64,000 nt of DNA from Hydractinia symbiolongicarpus (taxonomy: Eukaryota; Cnidaria; Hydrozoa; Anthoathecata; Hydractiniidae), in NCBI RefSeq assembly GCF_029227915.1, contig NC_079887.1:11160001-11224000 (forward strand). Reading direction: 5' to 3'. The position numbers were made by a program, and so were the translations under genes. This document shows positions 1-12,880 of this stretch, in pieces. The notes under the pieces were generated by a model. The model ran no database searches and was not told the DNA's origin. It saw only the letters and a list, made by a program, of their open reading frames with translations. Each line of letters begins with the position of its first letter. Position 1 is the first letter of the stretch.

Positions 1-297
1 TTAATGAATTTCCCCATTATAAGGATTTCATAAGAATTCTTAAGCCGCCGGCCGAAATAAGGTATTCTGATTGGTTTACAAAAAAACTGACGACTTTGAA
101 CCATATTTACGGCATTCGAAATGTGACACAGCATGTATTTTTCAATAATCATTGAATTTTTTTGTAACCGATGCCGTGTAATTTGAATTTCAGGCAAATG
201 AAAGCAATGAGGAGGGTTTTTTCGGACCAAACGAAAGCAATCAATGACATTCGGACCAAATGAAAGCAATCAAGAGCTTTTCGGACCAAATATCAGG
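1..297. repeat. Dispersed ~300 bp repeat, copy 1 (cut by window edge)
   Basis: The first ~297 bases match 5099-5396 in direct orientation with only scattered substitutions (offset 5098). The 3' part holds three short imperfect tandem units built around TTCGGACCAAA and AAAGCAATCAA. The left end is cut by the window start, so the full length is unknown. Two direct copies 5.1 kb apart could be LTRs, but no gag/pol-like reading frame lies between them, so a dispersed repeat or segmental duplication is equally possible. Confidence 0.8.
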
Positions 298-689
298 GAC
301 AATGCTTAAATATCAGGGACAAGTAAAGGACGAATAAGCTATTTTATGTTTCCTGTTCTGTTTTTACTGTGATGTGATTTTAGTTTAAAATTTAAGAACT
401 TCAACACGTTTTGCACGTTACGCCCCACATTACGGTCTAATCAACAACCTCCTGTACAAAAGTGGCAAAAACTCAACACGTTACACATATTTATAAAAGA
501 AATATATATAGATATAGATATTTTTTTTGAGTTTTTGGCCTTTATTTTGAAGAATTGTATTCATGACGCTAGGGAAACTCTTTTTAATCTATTTTTAGAT
601 TTTTAGACAAGCTAGCTGTAAAATGATCCTTAAAAATCTTCGTTCCTAGCCAAAAATCCTAAAAATGGTGCGCTAAAGATTTGTGCATT

Positions 690-1025
690 GCTAACAAATG
701 TGACAATATATTTATCTTAACATGTAAAAACATATAGAAAACAAGTATGGCAAAATAAAAAGCTTTTAGAAGACAAAAAAATCAAAAAGACCTAGAAACC
801 AACACTGACCACGACCACTTTCAAAACAAAAATAGCCTTCGGAATCATGTTCCTTCATTGGCCTACCCAGGCCGCAAAATCTTCGTTTTCAAAGAATCAT
901 GCGTTTTGATTGGTAGCGAGCGATCAAAACAAAGTGAGTAAAGCTGGCAGTAGAACTGCCCTAATTGTTTTGTGTGGCTCATGAGCGGAATCAGCGATTG
1001 AGATCACGGGAGGTAATTATTCCTC
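690..1025. repeat. Dispersed repeat family with 'aaaaagcttttagaagacaaaaa' core
   Basis: This stretch (GTGACAATATATTTATCTTA, then an AAAGCTTTTAGAAGACAAA core, then a C/G-rich end near CACGGGAGGTAATTATT) aligns by eye with 39990-40262, 52665-52860 and more weakly 43330-43480. It is non-coding. It recurs beside other dispersed repeats, so it is probably part of a larger decayed element. Confidence 0.6.
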
Positions 1026-1866
1026 CATTTTGTTTGATAGCAGACCGGCTGACCATGTGTGTGCCACACATAGCTATGTAAAGAATATTAAAATACTAAC
1101 ACGTTTTCTCGCTTGTTATCGGCAATAAATGCGGGCCCCTAATTGGTCAATCATCATTGTGAAGACTTTGGGTAATAGGCCGATTTTTTGCTAAAGAAAA
1201 AGGATGGTAAAAAACAATGCCAGTAATACCGAAAGAATGCCAGTGCTGCTCATATTCCTGTCAAAATATAGAGATGCGATTTTGTGAACTTTATAAATAT
1301 TTGTCGAAAATATGTGCTCCTGTTTTACCCTTTTAGATATCGCCCTTACTTGAATATTTTTTTTGTTTTTTGACAATCCTTGGTACCATTTTAAAATAAC
1401 AATCTTTATGCGCGGTAATAAACGGTTTTCTTGTTTCCCTCCCATTCTTCTTAACAGCCTGAGTGGATTGTTTTCCTTTCTCACATATATTTTTAAATCC
1501 CCAACAAATCCGTTTTTATACAACTCAATTTGTGCACTTTTAAAATGGAAACCTCTCGCGGTTATTTAAGCAGTAGTAATGGCTACCTTACAACCCGTCG
1601 TGGTTTGTGCTTCTTTTGTATTATAATTAAAAAAATTATTGAATGCATGACACATTTACGACATGACAATATGAATTTGTAAATATTTTTTTATTAACAA
1701 GCACACAGACAATTAATTTTATCATATGTCACCTCATTTAAAAGATCTTAATTATACCCCCGTCGATAACAGTTTGTATAAAAGTAGGTAAAAGAAATAG
1801 GGACACAAGAACTACGCAGGTTGCGCTAATTTAACTTAAAAACGCGCTAATATATTTATATTTCAG

Positions 1867-3084
1867 ATGGATTTTAAGGTGGTCTTTTTATTTTTTTTTT
1901 GCGATGCTTGTTATAGCAGGTATGTGTTCTACCTCGTATACTTTATATTACTTAAACTTTTGTATATTACTAAAATTTCTATGCCAACCTTTGACACTTT
2001 GTCTAGTTGTTTAACTGTCATTTAACATTTTTGGGTCTAAATTTCATATCTGTGTATTCTCTATTTTTTCTTACTGCTTATACACATAATTCGTACAGAT
2101 TTAAACGCAACTTTCTTGACATTTTAGAAGCAAACCATCGCTTCAGCGAAGAGGACGAATATGATATTCACTATGATAACTATGACAACGGTATACACGT
2201 GTGTTTTTTTTTTTTGTTTATGCAAATTCTTTGCAAAGTTCAAAAACTACTAAAATGTTAAATTTCCAACAGTCTCTCTGGAGAATCTGACGACGAAGAA
2301 GCAATAATGCAGTGTTGTAGTAACCAATCCTGCATATCTTTAACTTTCCCTTTCTGTTGTGATTCATAAAAAAGAGAAAATATATTAACGTTTCTTTGTA
2401 ACAAAATTTTGTATATTCAATATATTTTCAGATTTCAGTTTTCGAAGAGCTTTAATTGCTAGTCATATTCCATAAAATACTTAAATGACAAATTGATACC
2501 CCATTGAATTTTTCCAAAAATAGTGCCATGGTCATCGCCTTCTAACGCTATTAACAAAATTTTGGTAGGGCATGAACACGCATAAAGTACGAGACCTCTG
2601 TATTTGTATGTTGAGTAAACTTATGGATCCATAATATATTTGTCAAATTATCGCAATATAGATTACAACAAGATTAGCAGCAAAGATGAAGACGAACTTA
2701 ATAAATCTGAAGGTAAAAATATATTACTGATAAAAAATAATAAAATAAAATATTTTTATGCGAACAACACATACATGCTAACAGTCGTGCATCAATGGCA
2801 ACATTAGCTAAATTGTTAAGAAAGCGGTTACCGTCAGCATTTGATACTGCTAACTACTTCAATACGCAATTCCTGATCACAAGTGGTTAGCGGCTTTTGT
2901 TTTTTAATATGGCTACTGCTATTAATTTTTAGAATATCAAAAGCGTGAAGTGAAAGGAAAACGAGGTAGGAAATCAGAAGCGCAATTATTATAGAAAAAT
3001 ACACACAAGCTCTTAGCTTTTAAGTAGTTAAAATTCGCTTTTTTTTTCGCCATAGAATTGTCTTTGCGTCGTCGTCGATACTAA
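1867..3084 (+). CDS. Predicted small secreted acidic protein with basic C-terminus, five exons
   Basis: Model: exons 1867-1919, 2099-2190, 2662-2712, 2933-2965 and 3056-3084 (258 nt, 85 residues plus TAA). Every join is GT..AG and phase-consistent: the first is phase 2 and the rest are phase 1. Residues 1-17 (MDFKVVFLFFFCDACYS) look like a signal peptide, with a basic residue then a hydrophobic run. Exon 2 is rich in Asp/Glu/Tyr (SEEDEYDIHYDNYDN). Exon 3 is Asp/Glu/Lys-rich (SSKDEDELNKSE). The tail holds KGKR and RRRRY, possible dibasic processing sites. An optional exon near 2284 (ESDDEEAIMQ) has an AG acceptor but no good donor. No family is recognised. It could be a neuropeptide-like or acidic secreted precursor, or the 5' exons of the downstream CAP gene, whose first visible exon has a compatible phase. 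The ATG follows a possible acceptor AG directly, so a 5' UTR intron is possible. Confidence 0.45.
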
Positions 3085-5098
3085 GCTCGTCGACGCTATC
3101 CTTAAGTATAATCATGTAAAAACGCGAAACAAGGTAAGAAGTTGAAAAAGTATTTAACAACTGCGCAGTTATTTGCAATAATGGACGAACTGTGCCTTAA
3201 CCTTATGAGTAAATTCTTAGTTCTCTAATAAAGACGGTGCATCTTTTTACTTTTGGTTGAGTTGACAGAGTTGGGTTCAGTAGCACCATTTTCAAGATAA
3301 TATTATCGCCATCATGGAAAATTAATGCCGTTTCTTTGCCATGTATATTTTGAAGTATTGAAAGTTCGAAAAATGTGTTACGTATTTTCATCGTTTCCCT
3401 TTTATATTTGTCAATCCTTATTTAAAACGTGTATTTTTTTAGGTTTTTTGCAAAAAATTATGACATACAGAAAAAAAAATTCTCTTGCCAATGACATATT
3501 TAATATTCCATGAAAGTATTTGGAACATCCCTTTTTTCTGGAAGAGGTGTTATATCCTTTACACCTTCGAAAAAAGACTTCTGTCTAATAATAATTCTGA
3601 ACGCGTGCACGCATATTCAGCATAAAGAAAAAGTTCGCACTTCTATCATCTTTCTGCATACTCAGTTTACACATTTTTATAATACCTAAAAACATCTCGT
3701 TGGTAAATTTTCGCATACATGCCTTTACGTTAGTGGTCTCTTTTTCCGAAAGCTTCCTATTGGCTCATTGAAAGTTGAACGAATTATGCACAAAAAGTTC
3801 CTGGACTTTTTTGTATAAATTACTGATTAGCGAATTAAAGAAAAAAATATGCATTTTTTTAATGATTATATATAATTACAAATAATTTCAAAAGGACGTT
3901 ATTAGAAAAAAAAACCCGGGAACCTTTTTGAATTTAATTTATGCTGAATATAGTGGTGCGTAAACGAGAAGTCTGGTCTGCGACCTCGCCTTCGGAAAAA
4001 GAAGCCATTTTAAAACGCAAGGTGAAAAAAAAATGCTGTGTGGTTATTTCATTAAATTTTCTTTTTGGAAAATTAACATCTCACGAAAATAACACCATGA
4101 AAAAAGTCTTTCATCAAGCGTTCAAAAACCAAAAAAAAGTATTGATAAATTGTAAGGGTTTTTCTAAGACTACTCATCAAGTCAGTTTTTTCCTTTACAA
4201 TAGCCTTAAGAGACAGGGCCAATAATTTTTTTTGGAACCATATAGCTTTCACATCATCGCATCACAAAAGAAATCTGCGGTTGAATATATCGATCTGTAG
4301 TTAACATTTAAGATTGATTACTCACCGCTACTCTGTTGACTTTAGGGAAAACAAGTTCATAATTTATCACAAATAAGAAAAAATAAATGAATATGTTTTA
4401 AATAATTTGTTAGACCATTAAAGATTATAATTTATTGGGTCATTTATAATTACGTCCCACTGGAAATGATGATTATTTTATTTCTTTAAATGCTTAGCTG
4501 GTTCTGCGAAAAAATCTATTTTCGTACCATCGCAAGCTTTCATTGGTTCTTTAGGACCAACCGTCATTGCATAGTGTTTTACGAAAAGATATTTTCCCGG
4601 TTGATTATTTGTTTTAGTGTTTCCAAACTTTCCCCCCAGAAGATGGAATTGCTTTCCAACTCCTAACTAACCAACTGCGTCTAAAATAGGTGATTCCAAC
4701 GCATTAACGATCTTTTTTCCCAATATTTTTTCTAGAAAGACTGCATTATAACGCTTTAGCCATTACGCCTTAAGTAAAAAATGCCGATAAATGTAAAATG
4801 ATTTTTGCTGCGAAATACAAAAGTTTTAGAACTTTTTTGTCCCTTGCGTCTTTTTGTCCCGATAGTTAAAACGCTGATAAATATAATTTATAGAATCGTG
4901 TGCATTCAAGAACTGTTAAAAAGAGACATAAGGTATTGACTGTGTTTGTTGAAAACTTTGTTGTGGTGTAACACCACACATTCGGTTCGGTTGTTGGTGA
5001 CATCGGGAAATCAGGTTAATCACGTATCCAAACTTTGCAAAATGATTTTTCTCAACGAAATAAAGTTGTGTTGTGAGTTCCAACTTCTACAAGCAATC
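3085..5098. other. No gene recognised
   Basis: AT-rich sequence with no convincing gene. A 94-residue open frame at 3941-4225 (plus strand, Lys-rich) resembles nothing recognised and has no clear splice signals. It might be a decayed transposon fragment. Confidence 0.4.
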
Positions 5099-5400
5099 TT
5101 AATGAATTTCCCCATTATAAGGATTTCATAAGAATTCTTAAGCCGCCGGCCGAAATAAGGTATTCTGATTGGTTTACAAAAAAACTGACGACTTTGATCC
5201 ATATTTACGCCATTCGAAATGTGACACAGCATGTATTTTTCAATAATCATTGAATTTTTTTGTAACCGATGCCGTGTAATTTGAATTTCAGGCAAATGAA
5301 AGCAATTAGGAGGGTTTTTTCGGACCAAACAAAAGCAATCAATGACTTTTCGGACCAAATTAAAGCAATCAAGAGCTTTTCGGACCAAACGAAAGCATGC
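5099..5400. repeat. Dispersed ~300 bp repeat, copy 2
   Basis: Direct-orientation copy of the sequence at the window start, with the same internal GGACCAAA tandem units (one extra unit-like end at 5383-5400). Here the sequence left of the shared block is visible, but it cannot be compared because copy 1 is cut by the window edge. The minus-strand open frame over 5020-5436 is a by-product of the tandem units, giving repeated LVRK-type peptides, and is not taken as a gene. Confidence 0.8.
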
Positions 5401-5568
5401 AAGACTAATAAGTAACCAGGTATGGTGACTCACCATGTGTGCTGCAATGAGATGTAATAATTTTTTAAATGTGCAAGAAAGATACGTAAAGTTATTACAT
5501 TAAATCAAGTCTTTATGTCAAAAATATAATTACAGTTGCGTAGCTATAGATATTGGATCACATGTATT

Positions 5569-5591
5569 TAGCTAGCTAGCTAGCTAGCTAG
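5569..5591. repeat. (TAGC)n microsatellite
   Basis: About six perfect TAGC units. TAGCTAGC tracts recur elsewhere in the window (near 32650 and 33410), so this is a common simple motif of the genome. Confidence 0.9.
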
Positions 5592-8500
5592 AAATTTTAA
5601 TGCAGAGTGGGTTCTTTTTAAAGTTGTTGTTTTTGACCAAAAACTTAGAGAGATCTGCAATTGCTTTATGTTAAGAAGGTAATGCTTTATTATTCTTGTT
5701 ATCTTAAACACTTGTATTATATAGCTAATTAAAGCATGCACAATCTAACTTTCATATGAAAAATCCTTTTTATACTAATTTTCAATTTTCATGAAGTAGG
5801 CCCAGAGCACACGTAATAACCTCTTGCAGATGTTAATAGCTTACTACTAGGATATATCATCTGAGGAATTTTGATATTAGTACAAGTCTGTGAATTTTTT
5901 AAAAAAATTAATACTTCCTAACCAGTTAGTCAAAGTGGCAATTTTATGTGGGTAGTACAAAGAAGCATACTTTTCGCTAATGATAAAAGTCCAATAACTT
6001 GTGCAAAAATTAAAACAATGGCTTAAAACTTGATATAGTATAGTTTTAGACCAGATCGATGAAAGAGAGCCCAATATACATTGACCTATCATTGTAGTTC
6101 TTACGTTTTTTAATTTAGGAATTTTCGGGGACGCCGATAAGGCATTTTTTACAGCATATCTGTTTTCACACAGATAAAAGTACAAAAACCATTAAAAGCA
6201 ATTTTTCTGATTGAAGTAGGAATTGATAAACTAGTTTAAGCCCAAATTTTTTAACCAGTCCAAAGAAATTGTAAAGTACCGGAATGTTCAACTTAAATTA
6301 TGTTGGTACAAAAGCTTAATCATGATTACGACTACGGTTTAAGTGATAAAATTTTTGTTTGTCTTTTATTTATTATGTTATCAATTGAATAAAATTTGAG
6401 CAAATGCATTTTGCAGAATAGGCAGTGACCAACCAAAAGGGTGCATATATGTTTTATTCTGTAGTGCTACATCCAACATTTTGTATAATACAGAAGTTAG
6501 TTTCGACAATTTACTTATTTCCTGGGATAATTATTTTTAGCTCTTAAAGTCACTGGAGATTTGTTTATACAGCTACATGCCTTAGCTACATGTTGGTGAC
6601 AATACAATGTTGGCGTGCTGAAACATTCCATCATTAGGGTTTTTCCTTTACCCTGAGGTATATATATAGTAGGAATTCTGTTCTACTTTCTTGCTAAGAA
6701 GAACATCAAGGGAAGTCATTTATGTATTCCATCTTACATATGATGATGAAGCTTTGTACAATTAAACTGGTGTGACACAATAGAATTGTGGGGAATGAAG
6801 CTGTTTTTACTTATACTATCAGGCTTGGTTTAGTTTGTTTCGGTAGATTAGTTGCGATAGCATGGTTAGTACTCTGAACACGGAGAATTTTTGCCACCTC
6901 TCACCGAATACTTTAATTTCCCAGTGGTAAGAAAAATTATGCTGTACCTCCAGACTGTACTGATACATCAAAAACCAAAAACCAAATTTTCTATTTTCTT
7001 AACTGTGGTGCAAAGTGAAAAGTTGAACCTGTATTTACATCATTAAATGCTAAAAATACTTAAGCTCAAGCTCATATTCTGTTTTGTCTGCAAGGTGTTG
7101 ATGAAGGATGTGATGATAATTTTAAATCCAACCATTTTTGTAATTCTGGTTAAAACAATTCAGCTTCCCCTAGTTAAGCCTACTTTAGCATATAGCAGAC
7201 TGTCCATGTCTGGAATAGCTAACATTACGTTATTAGCCATTTCCTAGACATGCTGACGAGCCCTGTTATTGGGCGAAACAGTCTTAAAATATTTGAATTT
7301 AAACTGTTGTTTTTAATTTTCATACACTTTTTTGAAAACATTTAAAAGATGGTTTGTTACTTTCTTGTTCATTCAAAACTTTAGAGCAAAAAACGTCTCT
7401 AACAAGGCTAATAATTTGGACATTATTTAGGCCGTTCTTAATGCGTAGAGGCTTAAAATAACGAAAATTTCCGAACCCGCCATGGGGGGCTTACAGCGCC
7501 CCCTATGACCCCCAGCTGTTTTGGGCGCTTCGCAAAAAATGTGACTGACATGTTAAAAATGTTGGATCCGCCCCTGATGTTCACATCATACCGGATAGCT
7601 TTCATGCTGTTATAAAAATCATATCGGATAGGCCTTCAGTTCACACTATCTAGGCTAGTTTGCAGCATGGTTTTTATACCCGATAGCTATTATGAAGCAA
7701 CGATTTAAATACGTTATGTATAGGTTAGGTTTTCATAACGCAACGTTTAATAATGTTAACACCTATACGGTATGAATTCTATGCTGAAATACTTTCCTTT
7801 TCAATTTGAAACGCGCATATGTGCAGAAAACAAGGTATGGCAGTTTTATCAAAACATCAATTATTACAGATCTTCAAAGCATTTCAAAATCTTTGGAGTT
7901 GCTCGATCGTAATTCATCATAGACTAATTAACAGTATTTTGAATAACATAAAGAAGAAATTAACTGCTTAGACTTGCCTATTTGAACAATTAAGAGTTAA
8001 TTTGCGAAAACAAAAAAACATGGAATGAAAGAAAGAGTGTGGTTTTTCTTTTCTTTTTTTCTTTTTCTTGGGCCTTCTTAGGGGTCATCTTCGTATTATT
8101 TCTTCACATAAACCAGTTTTCTTTTTACAATCAATCCTTCCTAAATGGAAAGCTGGTGTTGTTGTGCTTTGCTGATAGATATAAAGTTAAGGAAGAAGAC
8201 CTTTATATTTTTATCGAAGCAGGGCCAATAATTAGAGTAGCGGTTAAAGTAAAAAATATTTTTAAAATCAAAAATCAACAACTTATGTATGATTTGAAAG
8301 GACGCTGTGTTTTTATGTTACAATATAGAGTTTCCTATAGCTAGTTAGAATCTTGAGAGTTTATGCAGGAAAATTTTTTATTTTCATTTTTCGCGAAACA
8401 AACGAAGAAGCAAACAAGCAACCAACTTTCATTATGTGTATATAGCTAGCTATGTAGTTAAGAACTGTGGCTATAAATTCATTTGCAGATAACTTTAACC

Positions 8501-10589
8501 GGATAGTGTTTAAACCGCATAAAGTCAATTTTTAAAAAAATTATTAATTATTGTTTTGATTTAATTCTTTCACATGCGTTCTTACGAAAGCACAACTCAT
8601 ATTCGGTTCTTCTTTCTGCATATTATTTTGAAATAAACTCTCACGCATAGAGCATGACAGATTGCATACAAAAGTATATTTTTTTAAAAACAAGCACCTG
8701 TCCGGGGTGATAAGACTGGTTAAAAAAAGTGAAAATCATGCAGAAGTTTTACAAGCCATGTAAAATGGACTTTAAAAATCTTATTCAGAATGTATGTTAG
8801 AGTTTGGTTTTATTTTTCACTAGTTTTATTTCCATGAACAATTTGGTTTAACTTAAAGTATTTAATTTTACTTATCCACCCCTAATACAGAATTTACGTG
8901 CACATGCAACCCATGCAACTGGATACAGCTAATTATTTTTTTCATTGATATCCAGATCGGCATCCTAGCTTCACATTCTTCTATTCTTGACCGGAAAGTG
9001 TTATTTCAAACCGACTGCGGTTTCTTGTTTATCTTTAGTTTCACCTCTGTCATTCTTTGTTCTTTGTGACTAAGCTTAGCAGAGTAATCGGCCTACTCAG
9101 AATATTACTTGTTTTACTACTACTTCCACTGCTTGCATTACCAACACACGAGACAGTGAAGATCTGGTTCGTTCTATTTGGAGTCAAGGACGAATAAGGC
9201 AAAAGGTTTTAAGCTCAGCTTTAACAACTTTCCTTACCATAGACTTCGTGTTGACGACGTTTGATCATAAAGTAAGTCACGTGGGTAGGGCACTAGGGTT
9301 GTGTATGAATTTCATAAAAAGGTAAAAATACAGAGCAAGTGTATAAAATTGCGCACCTGGTTTTAGAATTTAAGTTGTGAGGAGAAATTCGGAGCCACGC
9401 GCAGAGCATTGTTACGTGAGAAAGAAAAGCGTCAAAATACCAAAAGGAGGTGTTAAAATACAAAACAGAATTGTTTCATTATATAGAAAAGAAGTTTTTT
9501 CAAGTTGGAAGAGAAGTTAACCATAGGGACCATCGCATGATAGTTATAGTGGGAGCCAGCGTAATGGGAGTGAACGGGATTGCGATCACCAGCACACACG
9601 TTAACATAATAATTATCGCCATGTAAAATAAGAAAGAAGCGTTTAAATCGACTCTTTTCTGTAAAAACTTGTCAACAGTTTTTCAAAAAGTGTGTATTGG
9701 TGTTAAAGGTTGTTAAGATGTTTCACCTATCCTATACCCAGGTGTGAATCTAGGTGTGACTGTTGTGGACGGTTCGTGTTAATATATCCGTCCATATTCT
9801 AATGTATTTACGGCGAATAGCCTTGGCTCACAGCCCTCTCTATTTCGCCTATGGCAATGTCGACGTCATAGTTGTGACCTCACTACCATATAGACTGGAG
9901 AGTTGCAAGTTATAACTTGCCTTGACTGATTCCATTTGACTAATCAGTCACTGAGTCAGTCAAATTGTAATTCGCTACGGATCCAAACCCTGCATAGTTA
10001 CTCATACCTGTTAGGCTATAGTTTTAAGTCCTACCCGTCAAGATTAGTCAAAACTCACACTTTTTCGGTTGGATTCTTTCCATACTATTATGGCTACTGC
10101 AAACATGCTGGTGTGGGCTTTTGCTGATTTAAAGTGTAATACTGTTGAATCTCTTCGTAAAATGCTAAAAAAGAGCTTTTTAGAACGATTTCATTCTCGG
10201 GCATTTTTATTTCAATTATTCGTTTGCAAAAGTCTGCATCAGCAAGTTCATATCGATACACTTATAACATCGTAAAGAACCTCTTCTTGAAACCCCAATG
10301 TAAATTTCTAATCATTCAAACCCACATTATAGCTAACATATTACCAACCTTTTCAATATTATAATTTTATTTCTTTTGTGTAAGTATATACCTGAGAGTG
10401 AAAATCCCTTGATTGTGGAAAGGACCTAAAAAGATGTCCGCTATGCAAAAGTTTTTCTTATATTAAAGTACGTCTAGAATACCCACCGATTTTAATCACA
10501 CCTTTGTATATTAATATTAATTCTGAGACAACATGAGCACCGCGCTAACTTGATTAATAGTTGTACTTAATTTCATCTTTTTTCGACTT
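5592..10589. other. Gene-poor, repeat-rich stretch
   Basis: No gene could be supported. Short hydrophobic or T-rich open frames (for example 7047-7247 and 8039-8344) have no recognisable motif. The region holds a hAT-like terminus at 7564-7576 and, at 7590-7790, a short internally repetitive stretch with ATACCGGATAG/ATCGGATAGG motifs that looks like a small non-autonomous element. Confidence 0.45.
7564..7576 (-). mobile_element. hAT-like terminal motif (GGATCCGCCCCTG)
   Basis: The reverse complement is CAGGGGCGGATCC, a terminus often seen on hAT-type transposons and their MITEs. Related ends lie at 38620-38631 (forward) and 43141-43152 (reverse). Only one end of this copy is evident and no transposase was seen, so this is a solo or decayed terminus. 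Confidence 0.45.
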
Positions 10590-11030
10590 GCACCAAGTAC
10601 TTTACTTCTAAATTTGTTCCTATTCGTATTTCTTTATCTTTACTAACCGCTTATACACATAATTTGTACAGATTAAAAAAAAAGTTCCTTGAAATTTTAG
10701 AAGAAAACCATGACGTCAGCGAAGATGACGATCATGACATTCACTATGATGAGTATGATAAAAAATATTAACAAAAAACGCGTATATATCGATAATAAAA
10801 AACGCGTATATATCGATAATATATGTATATATTGATATCAAAAAACCCGTATATACCGATATACACGTTTGTTTTTTTGTTTATTTTGTTTCGTGATTTT
10901 AGGAATATCGCCGACGCTGGTTAATCAGACAGCAGTGTAGAGTGTTTTAGAGTAATCTGAAATGTTCGTTTTTCCACTATTCTCATAGAAAAGTTGATAG
11001 CAAAGAAATAATATTACAGTGTTGTCATAA
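10590..11030 (+). pseudogene. Broken partial duplicate of the small acidic-protein gene (exon 2 and optional exon)
   Basis: Segment 10640-10769 aligns with 2060-2190. It keeps the acceptor (TTGTACAG) and a frame with FLEILEENHDVSEDDDHDIHYDEYD matching the exon at 2099-2190. The donor is replaced by a stop (TAT TAA) and a short tandem array. Further right, 10970-11030 (ATATTACAGTGTTGTCATAACCAAT) matches 2310-2335. A signal-peptide exon equivalent to 1867-1919 was not found, so this looks like a non-functional duplicate. An undetected alternative splice form cannot be excluded. Confidence 0.5.
10770..10870. repeat. Short tandem array at a former splice donor
   Basis: Two near-perfect units of about 24 bp (AAAAAACGCGTATATATCGA plus a few bases), followed by two diverged units (ATATATGTATATATTGATAT, AAAAAACCCGTATATACCGA). 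The array sits where the intact paralogue has the exon donor (ACG|GTATACACG). The last unit runs back into the paralogous intron sequence (GATATACACGTTTG). Confidence 0.7.
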
Positions 11031-12660
11031 CCAATAGAGATATAATAATAAGGTAAAATTATTTTGCTAAATATTTCTTGGTAAACCTCTATTGTGCTAG
11101 TTAAAAAATCTTTATCTTCTTTCACATTTCTTTCTGGTATTTTACAATTAACAAATCAATCTGGACAACCCGGAAAAGACAGGGAACAATCGTGCAACCT
11201 TATCTTAGGGTTTAAAATATGGTAAAATTGAAAAGAAAATTTTTACTGATGATATCGTTGAGCTTAGTTGAAAAGCAAATAACTATACTGTCCATAGTAA
11301 AGTGTTACAAATATCAAAGCTGTTTAAAAAAATGCTGAATAGGAGTAGCAATATCGGGCCATCTTTCATGACTGTTTGACATAAAAAAAGATAAATATGA
11401 AGAAGGCAATAAACAAGTACTAAAGACGCAAGCGCAATTACCCACGTGGAAAATTATTTACCCTTCGCGTGTGATAAATTTGAAACGAACTGTGCGGAAA
11501 GTGAGCTTAATTCTCTCACCTTAGGAATGATAAACACACTTTTATTTTAACAAGCAAATAATGAACGATTTATCACGCTGGTATGAAGAATACCGAACTG
11601 TGCGGATGTATTTGCCAGAAACTTGGCTTGCTTTGGTTCTTGCTTGGCCTTCAGTGCAAACGTAAGTGTGTACCAAACCTTAACAATACATTGTGTAGTT
11701 AAACCAGTTGAATTCTTTTTACATTTTTTTTTGTAAGAACTCTTTTCGATTTTCGAAATTTTAAAGCCTACTTCTCGTGGAAAAAAATTTGAGCTCATAT
11801 GAAATATCTTTGTCAAGGCATCTTTTTTTATTTTTTCAAAAAATATTCGAATTGTCAAACTGAAACGCGATACTGATGCAGCTCCTCTGCCATTTTAATA
11901 CGAACAACTTCTCCCTGCTCGTCACAGACTCGCCGCCTTGCCACAATGTTTTATATGAAGCGATAATTATGTGACATATCTGCGCCGATCAGGTTTTATA
12001 TCGGACCAGCCTCCTCCAGGGCCATGTTCGTATCCCCGTCCGATATTAGAAAATATGCAAGATGTCCTGGGACGAGGTTGAGCAATCATGCGTATTTTGA
12101 AAATGTGTTATACATTGCTTCTTCTAATTTGTTTTGGTGTAGTCGAGTTTTTTAACTTTTTAAATTGAAACGTTCGTCAATTTTTTTAATAATTATTTAT
12201 CACTTTTAGGACTTACTTAAGGCTAAAAATTTAAATTTTCTCAGACTACGTTCATACGAATGGATGAAATTAAATCTCATCCCGGGGTGAAAAGATTAAG
12301 TGTTTAGATTAAAAGAAATGACAAACTTTGGGTTGTTGTTTTTTTTTAATTCCAAGTGTTTTCTTCGCGGTCATCACAAAAAGAAAAACGAAATGTACGA
12401 AGTGTACATTAAGTATTCTTATCCCAGGTGAAAAAATTATTGTATTTACCGTGTTTTCGTCTTGATTTCATCTAGGGATGACATAAATTGGAGTGTTGTT
12501 TGCATGCATTTGTTTTCTTGATCATATCTCTTAATGAAGTTTTACGTGTAAACGGCCCCTAAGTATCGAAAGACTCGAAAGGAAAAGTGTGATTATCACG
12601 AGGAAAGAACGTGTAGATACACTTTTTTTAATTAAAAATTTCGTTTATGCGTACAATTGA
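11031..12660. other. No gene recognised; probable decayed short elements
   Basis: No coding exon could be supported. At 12240-12560 the motifs CAGACTACGTTCATACGAA and ACGTGTAAACGGCCCCT face each other and resemble ends of a short non-autonomous element. A minus-strand open frame at 11547-11858 has no recognisable domain. Missing 5' exons of the CAP gene to the right could lie here. Confidence 0.35.
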
Positions 12661-12880
12661 TATTTACCTAGGATAGCTTCTTCAGTTCTAAATGGATTCC
12701 TAGTGTATTTAAAGCTCCCAATTGATCTACGAAAATCGTGCAAGATATCAATCCTATTCTCATGCTGAGAGCTAAGCAGAAAAGATAGTTTCACACCTTT
12801 AGAGTCACTGCTATCACTAGTGAACCCAAGCCTCCCCGAACTAGAATCGGACGCTCTACCACAAGACTACCAGAAATCCC
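12661..12880 (-). mobile_element. tRNA-derived SINE, minus-strand copy
   Basis: Reading the minus strand from 12880, the tRNA-like head has GTCTTGTGGTAGAGCG (box A region). It is followed by a body with GTGACTCTAAAGGTGTGAAAC, TTCGTAGATCAATTGGGAGC and a tail near GAACTGAAGAAGCTATCCTA. The same blocks occur in the same order on the plus strand at 43494-43778. The B box here is degraded (GGGTTCACTAG). Confidence 0.7.

Noticed and set aside
5020-5436. 138-residue minus-strand open frame with repeated LVRK motifs
   Set aside because: Produced by the tandem units of the dispersed repeat; the other copy at the window start does not support a conserved protein.
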